NCBI GenBank assembly: GCA_934215405.1
Contig: CAKPZU010000030.1
Coordinates: 1-18,697, forward strand
Reading direction: 5' to 3'
Origin: an uncultured Bacilli bacterium
GTDB lineage: Bacteria; Bacillota_I; Bacilli_A; RFN20; CAG-631
Length of the DNA: 18,697 nucleotides
Part shown: positions 7,078-12,816 of the stretch, piece by piece
Layout of the letters: the number at the start of each line of letters is the position of its first letter
Numbering within the stretch: position 1 is the stretch's first letter
Translations under genes and position numbers: made by a program
The notes under the pieces: model-generated
The model's database searches: none
What the model was told of the DNA's origin: nothing
The model's input: only the letters and a program-made list of their open reading frames with translations

Positions 7078-8190
7078 ATGCCAGAAATTATTTTAACTAA
7101 TGTCAGCAAAAGATGGGGAAAATTCGTAGCTGTTGACAACTTAAACTTAACAATTAAAGATAGAGGATTTGTAACATTACTTGGTCCTTCTGGATGTGGA
7201 AAAACTACAACATTAAGAATGATTGCTGGTCTTGAAACTCCAACTGAAGGAAAAATTACAATTGATGGAGTTACTGTGTTTGATTCTGAAAAAGGAATTG
7301 ATGTATCTCCAGCTAAAAGAGATATTGGATTTTTATTTCAAAACTATGCTTTATGGCCTCATATGACTGTTTATCAAAACATTGCTTTTGGTCTTGAAAA
7401 CTTAAAATGGCCTAAGGATAAAATTAAAGCAAGAGTTGCTGAATTATTAAAGCTATTAAAGATTGAACAATTTGAAAAACGTTATCCAAGTGAATTATCT
7501 GGTGGTCAACAACAACGTGTTGCAATTGCCAGAACTTTAGCACCAAACCCAAAGGTATTATTTATGGATGAGCCTTTAAGTAACCTTGATGCTAAATTAC
7601 GTCTTGAAATGCGTACTGAATTAAAAAGATTACATAAAGAAACAAATTCAACATTTGTTTACGTAACTCATGACCAACTTGAAGCTATGACATTAGCAAC
7701 TGAAGTTTGCTTAATGAAAGAAGGAGTAGTTCAACAATATAAGCCACCTCTAACAGTTTATGAAGAGCCAAGTAACTTATTTGTTGCCGATTTCGTTGGT
7801 AATCCAACAATGAATTTTATTAATGCAAAAGCTAAAAAGATTGATGATCATATAGCAGAAATTACATTCCACAATATGACATTTACTTATACTGGTGAAG
7901 AAACTTTAGGTAACTTAAATGAAAAAGTTGTATTAGGTGTTAGACCAGAATTTATTAAAATATCAAATGAAGGTATTAATGCTAAAGTATATTCAACTCT
8001 TCCTTCAGGTATGGAAACAACAGTTAAGTTTAACTTAAATGGTGAATTATTAACAGGCGTTGTCTTTGGTATTATTGACTATGAAGTTGATCAAGAAATT
8101 AAAATTGATTTCGTAGGTAACGATATTATTTTATTTGATAAGGATACTACTAATAGAGTTACAAACGGCACACTTACAATTAAAAAGTAA
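7078..8190 (+). CDS. ABC importer ATPase (MalK/UgpC/FbpC-like)
   Basis: This is a 370-residue cytoplasmic ATPase with a complete set of motifs: Walker A GPSGCGKT (36-43), Q-loop Gln88, signature LSGGQ (140-144), Walker B with Asp164 and catalytic Glu165, D-loop SNLDA, and switch His198. The C-terminal extension has the TOBE-type regulatory barrel (VLGVRPEFIKI), as in MalK-like importers. The joining segment FVGNPTMNFI resembles the F(I/V)G-x-PxMNF signature of MalK/UgpC/MsmX sugar ATPases more than iron or polyamine ATPases; this is judged by eye. It should energise the fused permease. The start is 4 bases after the permease stop, with GGAGG in the permease's last codons. A terminator hairpin follows the stop. 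Confidence 0.93.
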   Translation: MPEIILTNVSKRWGKFVAVDNLNLTIKDRGFVTLLGPSGCGKTTTLRMIAGLETPTEGKITIDGVTVFDSEKGIDVSPAKRDIGFLFQNYALWPHMTVYQNIAFGLENLKWPKDKIKARVAELLKLLKIEQFEKRYPSELSGGQQQRVAIARTLAPNPKVLFMDEPLSNLDAKLRLEMRTELKRLHKETNSTFVYVTHDQLEAMTLATEVCLMKEGVVQQYKPPLTVYEEPSNLFVADFVGNPTMNFINAKAKKIDDHIAEITFHNMTFTYTGEETLGNLNEKVVLGVRPEFIKISNEGINAKVYSTLPSGMETTVKFNLNGELLTGVVFGIIDYEVDQEIKIDFVGNDIILFDKDTTNRVTNGTLTIKK

Positions 8191-8195
8191 TAATT

Positions 8196-8226
8196 AAGGG
8201 CAATGAATAAAATCATTGTCCTTTTT
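8196..8226 (+). terminator. Rho-independent terminator after the ATPase gene
   Basis: AAGGGCAATGA (8196-8206) pairs with TCATTGTCCTT (8213-8223), with one G-U pair, over a 6-base loop and runs into TTTTT. It lies directly upstream of the next ribosome site, so it could be a partial terminator that reduces expression of the ROK-like gene. Confidence 0.75.
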
Positions 8227-8228
8227 AT

Positions 8229-8234
8229 AGGAGG
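8229..8234 (+). promoter_or_regulatory. Ribosome binding site deciding the ROK-like start
   Basis: AGGAGG ends 4 bases before the ATG at 8239. An earlier in-frame ATG at 8203 lies inside the terminator stem and has no ribosome site, so translation should start at 8239 despite the short spacing. Confidence 0.7.
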
Positions 8235-8238
8235 AAGT

Positions 8239-9561
8239 ATGAATTATAATAAAGACTTTATACCAGCAATAGAAGTTATTGATGAGTTTAATAAAAAAGG
8301 CACTATTCCATTTAAAATTATGATTTCAAGAAACAATGAAATCTTTTATTCTTATAAAATAAATATTACAAACGATATAAAAGAATCATATTATGTTGTC
8401 AAAAAATTAATTTTAACATTAATGTGGATGGTTGGCGGTAATCATTTATTTTTAAATGGAAATAAAGAATTATTTAACTATATTAAAAAGCAAGAGAATG
8501 AAGATGAAGAATTAATTGCTTCAATCGATTCCTTAAACAAAATTTTTAGTGATAAATTTGAAATTAGCTATGAAAACGATGAAAATAAATTTATTTGTAA
8601 AGATAAAGTAATAGAGCTTGCTGGCAATTTTAAAGGAAATAGAATAGGCTTTGATGCTGGTGGATCAGATAGAAAGGTATCAGCTGTAATCGATGGAAAG
8701 GTTGTTTATAGTGAAGAAGTATTATGGACACCAAAGATTGAAAACGATTATCATTACCATTTAAATGGTATACTTGATAGCTTTAATAAAGCCGCTTCAT
8801 ATTTACCAAGTGTTGATGCAATTGGAATTTCAACAGCAGGAATTGTTGAAGATAATAAGCTTTTACAACAAGCTTTATTCTTTGCATTAAGTGATGAAGA
8901 TAAAGATAAATATGCTAAAAATATTTATATTGATATTATAAATAAGAATTATCCAAATGCTAAAATGATTGTTGCTAATGATGGAGATGTTAGTGCTATT
9001 GCTGGTTCAATGCTTTTAAAAGAAGATAATATTTTAGGAATTGCAATGGGAACTAGTGAAGCATCAGGGTATTGCTATAATCAAAACAAAATAAGCTGTT
9101 GGTTTAATGAACTTGGAAAAGTACCAATTGATTATAATAAAAATGCTATAAAGCATTATAATGTTAAAACTGTTGGCTCTGGCTCTAATTATTTATCGCA
9201 AAATGGTATTATTAATCTTGCTAAAATGATTGGCTATGAATTTGAAGGTAGCTTAGCTATGCAATTAAAAAGCATTCAAAATGAAGCTAATAGTAATAAT
9301 GAAAAAATACTTAAAGCTTACGAAGATATGGGTGAATACTTAGGCTCAGCAATTGCTTTATATGCTTTATTTTATAAAATAAATAAAGTATTATTGCTTG
9401 GTAGAGTAATGAGTGGAAATGGTGGAACAGTTTTATTAAATAAAGCTAATGAATACTTAAAACAATATAATCATTGTAAAGATATAACTATTGTTACACC
9501 TGATGAAAACTTCAAAAGATTAGGGCAATCATATATTGCCGCATCATTACCAAAAATTTAG
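8239..9561 (+). CDS. ROK-like protein (sugar-kinase fold) with extra N-terminal domain
   Basis: From the ATG at 8239 the protein has 440 residues. Residues about 1-130 form a segment I cannot assign. From about 134 on there is a ROK/ASKHA-type actin-fold domain: phosphate-1 loop IGFDAGGSDRK (136-146), ISTAGIV, the catalytic-type loop ANDGDV with Asp248 in the place of the ROK general base, GIAMGTSEA (267-275), and LLLGRVMSGNGG (385-396). The Cys-rich zinc motif of classical ROK kinases and NagC/XylR repressors is not visible, and I see no helix-turn-helix. It may phosphorylate a hexose or amino sugar brought in by the transporter, or it may be a sugar-sensing relative without kinase activity. 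It is last in the ABC operon, behind a hairpin. The exact substrate is unknown. Confidence 0.8.
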   Translation: MNYNKDFIPAIEVIDEFNKKGTIPFKIMISRNNEIFYSYKINITNDIKESYYVVKKLILTLMWMVGGNHLFLNGNKELFNYIKKQENEDEELIASIDSLNKIFSDKFEISYENDENKFICKDKVIELAGNFKGNRIGFDAGGSDRKVSAVIDGKVVYSEEVLWTPKIENDYHYHLNGILDSFNKAASYLPSVDAIGISTAGIVEDNKLLQQALFFALSDEDKDKYAKNIYIDIINKNYPNAKMIVANDGDVSAIAGSMLLKEDNILGIAMGTSEASGYCYNQNKISCWFNELGKVPIDYNKNAIKHYNVKTVGSGSNYLSQNGIINLAKMIGYEFEGSLAMQLKSIQNEANSNNEKILKAYEDMGEYLGSAIALYALFYKINKVLLLGRVMSGNGGTVLLNKANEYLKQYNHCKDITIVTPDENFKRLGQSYIAASLPKI

Positions 9562-9571
9562 AAAAAGTAAT

Positions 9572-9599
9572 AAACCGCTTATAAAAATAGCGGTTTTTT
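9572..9599 (+). terminator. Rho-independent terminator of the ABC/ROK operon
   Basis: AAACCGCT (9572-9579) pairs with AGCGGTTT (9589-9596) over a 9-base loop and continues into a run of T to 9599. It starts 10 bases after the ROK-like stop codon. Confidence 0.85.
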
Positions 9600-9607
9600 G
9601 CTATAAT
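9598..9607 (+). promoter_or_regulatory. Extended -10 promoter of the HAD phosphatase gene
   Basis: TGCTATAAT is a perfect extended -10 element (TATAAT at 9602-9607) directly after the T tract of the upstream terminator. The 17-base-distant -35 is poor (TTATAA). The predicted start near 9614 leaves a 20-base leader that includes the ribosome site. Confidence 0.55.
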
Positions 9608-9620
9608 AAAAAAGATAGTA

Positions 9621-9628
9621 AAGGAGGT
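9621..9628 (+). promoter_or_regulatory. Ribosome binding site deciding the HAD phosphatase start
   Basis: AAGGAGGT lies 7 bases (from GGAGG) before the ATG at 9635. It rules out the longer in-frame start at 9536, which would overlap the ROK-like gene and the terminator. Confidence 0.85.
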
Positions 9629-9634
9629 AAATTT

Positions 9635-10435
9635 ATGGTTATTAAGGCTGTATTTTCCGATATTGATGGAACACTATTACACGATGATTTAACAATTGGA
9701 AATAAAACTCTTAAAGCAATTAAAACATTAAATGATAAAAATATTCCTTTTGTTATCGTCTCAGCTAGAAGCCCTAAAGCAATTTATCCAATTTTAAAAA
9801 GATATAATTTAAATACAAATATTATTCCCTTTAGTGGTGGAGCAATATTAAATAATGATAGAAATGTTATTTTTAATGAAGGCTTTAATAAGATGCAAGT
9901 AAAGGAAATAATTGATTTTATTAAAAAAGAACAATTTGATTTAACTTGGAATTTATATAGCATTGATAAGTGGGTAGTTCATGATAAAAACGATCCAAGG
10001 GTATTACTTGAAGAAAGTATTGTCAAGGATAGTTCTATTCAAGGTGATGAATCTTTATTTGAAAATGATGAAAAAATAAATAAAATCCTTTGTATTTGTA
10101 ATCCATTATATACTAATATGATTCAAGAAAAACTAAAAAATAAATTTAAAGAATATAGTATTTGCTTATCATCAAAAAATCTTCTAGAAATAATGCCAAA
10201 TAATATTAGTAAAGGAAATGCTATTATTAATTATTGTAAGATTAATAATATTAGCATCGATAATTGTGTAGGATTTGGTGATAATTATAATGATGAAAGC
10301 ATGCTAAAAACTGTTAAATATGGTGTTTTAATGGATAATGCACCAAGCGAACTAAAAAAACATTTTAATTATATTACAGCAAGTAACAATGATGATGGAA
10401 TATATGTCTTTTTAAATGACAATAAAATTATCTAA
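9635..10435 (+). CDS. Cof-type HAD-IIB family sugar-phosphatase-like hydrolase
   Basis: This is a 266-residue cytoplasmic protein of the length usual for the Cof/YidA/SupH group. The nucleophile motif is SDIDGT with Asp9 and Asp11 (acid/base); motif II is VSARSP with Ser43; motif III lysine is Lys193 in SKGNAI; motif IV is GDNYNDESM with Asp216 and Asp220. Between motifs II and III lies the C2-type cap. Such enzymes remove phosphate from hexose phosphates, pyridoxal phosphate, FMN and similar small molecules. It sits just after the ABC/ROK operon but behind a terminator and with its own extended -10 promoter, so control may be separate. It would fit dephosphorylation of a sugar phosphate. Specificity cannot be read from the sequence. 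Confidence 0.9.
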   Translation: MVIKAVFSDIDGTLLHDDLTIGNKTLKAIKTLNDKNIPFVIVSARSPKAIYPILKRYNLNTNIIPFSGGAILNNDRNVIFNEGFNKMQVKEIIDFIKKEQFDLTWNLYSIDKWVVHDKNDPRVLLEESIVKDSSIQGDESLFENDEKINKILCICNPLYTNMIQEKLKNKFKEYSICLSSKNLLEIMPNNISKGNAIINYCKINNISIDNCVGFGDNYNDESMLKTVKYGVLMDNAPSELKKHFNYITASNNDDGIYVFLNDNKII

Positions 10436-10461
10436 TTTTTGACATTTACACCTAAAAAATA

Positions 10462-10490
10462 TTGACTTTAGTGGTAAAACGCCTTAAAAT
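10462..10490 (+). promoter_or_regulatory. Sigma-A promoter of the cold-shock gene
   Basis: TTGACT (10462-10467) and TAAAAT (10485-10490) are 17 bases apart, predicting a start near 10497 and a leader of about 39 bases. A second TATAAT (10506-10511) lies within the following inverted repeat but lacks a good -35. Confidence 0.7.
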
Positions 10491-10494
10491 ATTA

Positions 10495-10517
10495 ATGTCT
10501 ATACATATAATAGACAT
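10495..10517 (+). promoter_or_regulatory. Perfect inverted repeat at the cold-shock transcript start
   Basis: ATGTCTAT (10495-10502) and ATAGACAT (10510-10517) are exact inverted repeats over a 7-base loop. At the predicted transcript start they could form a 5'-end mRNA hairpin or serve as an operator. The ribosome site AAAGGA (10523-10528) lies 6 bases further on. Confidence 0.5.
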
Positions 10518-10535
10518 AGTTGAAAGGATTAAAAT

Positions 10536-10766
10536 ATGGCAAGAGGAACAGTTAAATGGTTTAATGCTGAAAAAGGCTATGGCTTTATTTCAGATAGCGA
10601 AACTCACCACGATATTTTCGTTCACTATTCTCAAATTCAAATGGAAGGCTATAAATCTTTAGAAGAAAAAGCTACAGTTGAATATGAAATCGAAGTAGAC
10701 GAAAAGACTGGAAAAGAAAGAGCTAAAAACGTAGTTGTTGTTGAAGTACCAGCAAAGGCTGAATAA
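10536..10766 (+). CDS. csp: Cold-shock domain protein (CspA family)
   Basis: This is a 76-residue single-domain nucleic-acid-binding protein; the family is usually 65-75 residues. It shows the opening GTVKWFNAEKGYGFI with RNP1 (KGYGFI, 13-18) and RNP2 (DIFVHY, 26-31), and the RNA-stacking aromatics Trp8, Phe17, Phe28 and His30. It should bind single-stranded RNA or DNA and act as an RNA chaperone in the cytoplasm. The C-terminal tail is a few residues longer than in classical CspA/CspB and acid-rich. A good promoter, a leader with a hairpin and a strong terminator make it a single-gene unit. I cannot tell which of several paralogues it is. Confidence 0.97.
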   Translation: MARGTVKWFNAEKGYGFISDSETHHDIFVHYSQIQMEGYKSLEEKATVEYEIEVDEKTGKERAKNVVVVEVPAKAE

Positions 10767-10779
10767 TATTAACAATAAC

Positions 10780-10812
10780 AAAAAGCAATTCAAATTTGAA
10801 TTGCTTTTTTCT
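10780..10812. terminator. Bidirectional Rho-independent terminator
   Basis: A perfect palindrome (GCAATTCAAA/TTTGAATTGC, 10785-10804) is flanked by A5 on the left and T6 on the right, so it works in both directions. It separates the cold-shock gene from the convergent lipoprotein gene. Confidence 0.9.
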
Positions 10813-10820
10813 TTTATCTT

Positions 10821-12611
10821 TTATTTTAAATATGCTGAATGCGAAATGTTTCCATTTGAATTTGCTAATAAATTGTAATTTATTGAAAATTGTATAGCAC
10901 TATGAGGCTTTACCTTAACTGTATAAGAAAAATAATCACGAATTTCGCTTCCATACTTTGAGCCACCTAATGAAATACAATATTTTGGCTTAAAGCTTTC
11001 ATCAATAAAGCCATTTTCATCTCTAATAAACGCTAAAATTACACCATTATGATACATATTATAAGTAAACTCTCTTTCATTATTACCTTTATTTACTAAT
11101 GTAATTGTATCTATATAATCTACCATCCAATTACCAATATTTGCTTCATTACCTTTCCCATCATAATGATAATAATCAATAGTTATTGGCTCTTTTGTTT
11201 CACTATCAATTGTTATATATTTTGTCATATCAGTTCCATAGGCATTTGCTGTATGATTTGGATTAATATGCGTAACCCATTTTTTACAATCCTTATTATT
11301 AATAGTGCTAAGTGGAGATATACTACTATATCTATCACCTTTTTTATTTCCATTGTTATAGGCATTATTATCAAAATTAACTCCTAAATATTGACTTTTT
11401 GTATAATCATTAAATTCCCATTCTAATGATGAATCAACAACCCCATAGCAATTATCATAGCCAACATATTGAGAGCCATATGTTTCATCGCCAACATATC
11501 CTGCTTCTTTATAATCCTTAACATAATCAGTATTATTAATAATTTTCGCCATTGTATAAGCAAAGAATTGGCCAATTGCCTTTCCACCCTTTACCTCAAA
11601 AATCACTGCGCCATTTGAACAACCAGAAATGTTACTATTTACAATAATATCAGCTGAATCAAATACATTTATATTTCTATAGGAATCAAGTGTTGTGCCT
11701 CCCATTACATAAATGTATTTATTTTTAGGAATACGATAGGTAATTGGTTGACGATTCAAAGACTCATAGTCATTTGCAAAGCTAACAAAGCTATTATAAT
11801 TATTTAATTGAGATCCTGATAAGCCATCTAAGCATTGAACCCTAAAATTCGTATTATAAAATTTAACCCATTCATCCTCACCAAGCCATGAGCCCTTTCC
11901 ATTAACCTGGTACCCTAAATTTTTCACAGTAATGTAAATATCCCCATCAGATACATTAGTTACTCTATATCCATAATAGTAATTAGTGTTAGTATTATTA
12001 TGCTCAAAGGTAAAAAAGACCTCCTTATTAGTAACCTCTTGGGCAGTTAAGCATTTATTTAAGTAAGGTAATGTTATTTTTTCAGGATTATTGCAATTAA
12101 CATACAAGCCTCTATCATCACTTCTTTTAGTATAAAAAGTATCACTAGCCTTTAAAGGATCATAAGAAATTTCTTCTTTAGCCTCAGTTCTTTTTACTTC
12201 CATATCGATATTATTATTAATCGAATAAGGTAATTCAACTAAATGATTAAGTGAATAAGCCTCTAAATTAAGAATATTAGTTTCATAAAGCTTTACCTTA
12301 ACAATAATTTCTTCATTTTTTCTTAATGAAACCTTAGCACTATTTTTTCCGCTTACTAATAATTCTTTTTTGCTATTATAAATATGTATTTCACTAATCT
12401 CTAGGCTTTCAAAATAATATGTATCATCATAGGGAGCATACATTTTATAGGCTATTTCCTTTTCATTATTATAAAATTCGTCATTTATTGCTGATATACG
12501 AAAGGATTGCTGATTAATTGAATTTAAAAAATTATCTTCTTCCTTTTTAGTGCATCCTGTACTTGCTAGCATTAATAAAACCATTAATATTTTTAAAAAT
12601 TTTTTTTCCAT
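10821..12611 (-). CDS. Large beta-rich lipoprotein of unrecognised family, paralogue of the 17092 gene
   Basis: Starting at the ATG at 12611 (GGGGGA 7 bases upstream) the product has 596 residues. A longer in-frame start at 12695 would add 28 residues before the signal peptide and has no clear ribosome site. The N-terminus (Met-Glu-Lys-Lys, hydrophobic core, ASTGC) is a lipoprotein signal with lipidation at Cys20, so it should be anchored on the outer face of the membrane. The rest is rich in Tyr, Asn and Gly and looks like alternating beta strands, without internal membrane spans. Conserved with its paralogue are GLYVNCNNPEK (from 168), FFTFEHNN, DIYITV, WLGEDEWVKFYN, YRIPKNKYIYVMGG, YGSQYVGYD, WVTHINP and GTDMTKY. 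I see no catalytic signature and do not recognise the family. A polysaccharide- or surface-binding role is possible but unproven. Confidence 0.8.
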   Translation of the reverse strand: MEKKFLKILMVLLMLASTGCTKKEEDNFLNSINQQSFRISAINDEFYNNEKEIAYKMYAPYDDTYYFESLEISEIHIYNSKKELLVSGKNSAKVSLRKNEEIIVKVKLYETNILNLEAYSLNHLVELPYSINNNIDMEVKRTEAKEEISYDPLKASDTFYTKRSDDRGLYVNCNNPEKITLPYLNKCLTAQEVTNKEVFFTFEHNNTNTNYYYGYRVTNVSDGDIYITVKNLGYQVNGKGSWLGEDEWVKFYNTNFRVQCLDGLSGSQLNNYNSFVSFANDYESLNRQPITYRIPKNKYIYVMGGTTLDSYRNINVFDSADIIVNSNISGCSNGAVIFEVKGGKAIGQFFAYTMAKIINNTDYVKDYKEAGYVGDETYGSQYVGYDNCYGVVDSSLEWEFNDYTKSQYLGVNFDNNAYNNGNKKGDRYSSISPLSTINNKDCKKWVTHINPNHTANAYGTDMTKYITIDSETKEPITIDYYHYDGKGNEANIGNWMVDYIDTITLVNKGNNEREFTYNMYHNGVILAFIRDENGFIDESFKPKYCISLGGSKYGSEIRDYFSYTVKVKPHSAIQFSINYNLLANSNGNISHSAYLK

Positions 12612-12618
12612 AAAGCTA

Positions 12619-12624
12619 TCCCCC
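12619..12624 (-). promoter_or_regulatory. Ribosome binding site deciding the lipoprotein start
   Basis: GGGGGA on the minus strand is 7 bases before the ATG at 12611, which begins a standard lipoprotein signal peptide. Confidence 0.6.
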
Positions 12625-12643
12625 ATTAATTTTAATAATGAAA

Positions 12644-12673
12644 TATATATTTTTCCTATTAATTTTATGTTAA
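12644..12673 (-). promoter_or_regulatory. Candidate promoter of the lipoprotein gene
   Basis: On the minus strand TTAACA (12668-12673) and TATATA (12644-12649) are 18 bases apart. The predicted start near 12637 leaves a leader of about 26 bases that holds the ribosome site. If correct, the longer coding start at 12695 would lie upstream of the transcript. Confidence 0.4.
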
Positions 12674-12726
12674 AATTTAAGCAATTGGAAGACAAAAATG
12701 TTTTTTAATTGTTAAAGCCCTTTTTT

Positions 12727-12756
12727 TAGCAATTTATGCTAATAAATTAATTGCTA
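12727..12756. repeat. Inverted repeat in the divergent lipoprotein/GH31 promoter region
   Basis: TAGCAATT (12727-12734) and AATTGCTA (12749-12756) are exact inverted repeats. A second nested pair, AATTTAT (12731-12737) and ATAAATT (12742-12748), lies inside. It sits between the two divergent promoters and could be a shared operator; in AT-rich DNA chance is also possible. Confidence 0.4.
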
Positions 12757-12785
12757 GTGTCGTATAAAAAAAAGGAAAAATATTT

Positions 12786-12791
12786 TATAAT
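12786..12791 (+). promoter_or_regulatory. Candidate -10 box of the GH31 gene
   Basis: TATAAT predicts a start near 12798, leaving a short leader with AAAGGA at 12804-12809 and the ATG at 12817. The 17-base-distant -35 (TATAAA) is poor, which could mean dependence on an activator. Confidence 0.45.
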
Positions 12792-12816
12792 ATTTAAAAA
12801 TTGAAAGGATAAGTAT

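Noticed and set aside
3982..8190. Annotation as an iron(III) importer
   Set aside because: The fold class allows it, but cre control, the sugar-type ATPase segment and the neighbouring sugar genes do not favour iron; ligand left open.
8203..8238. Twelve-codon N-terminal extension of the ROK-like protein
   Set aside because: The codons overlap a terminator hairpin and the AGGAGG ribosome site of the ATG at 8239.
9536..9634. Thirty-three-codon N-terminal extension of the HAD phosphatase
   Set aside because: It overlaps the ROK-like gene end and a strong terminator; the ATG at 9635 has an ideal AAGGAGGT and begins right before the DxDGT motif as in the family.
10462..10662. Plus-strand frame of 66 codons overlapping the cold-shock gene
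   Set aside because: It starts on the -35 box and covers the cold-shock gene in another frame; no ribosome site or protein similarity.
11166..11387. Plus-strand frame inside the unknown lipoprotein gene
   Set aside because: It is antisense to a gene whose frame is supported by a full-length paralogue at 17092.
12612..12695. Longer start for the unknown lipoprotein
   Set aside because: It would put 28 residues before a standard lipoprotein signal, covers the candidate promoter, and has no clear ribosome site.
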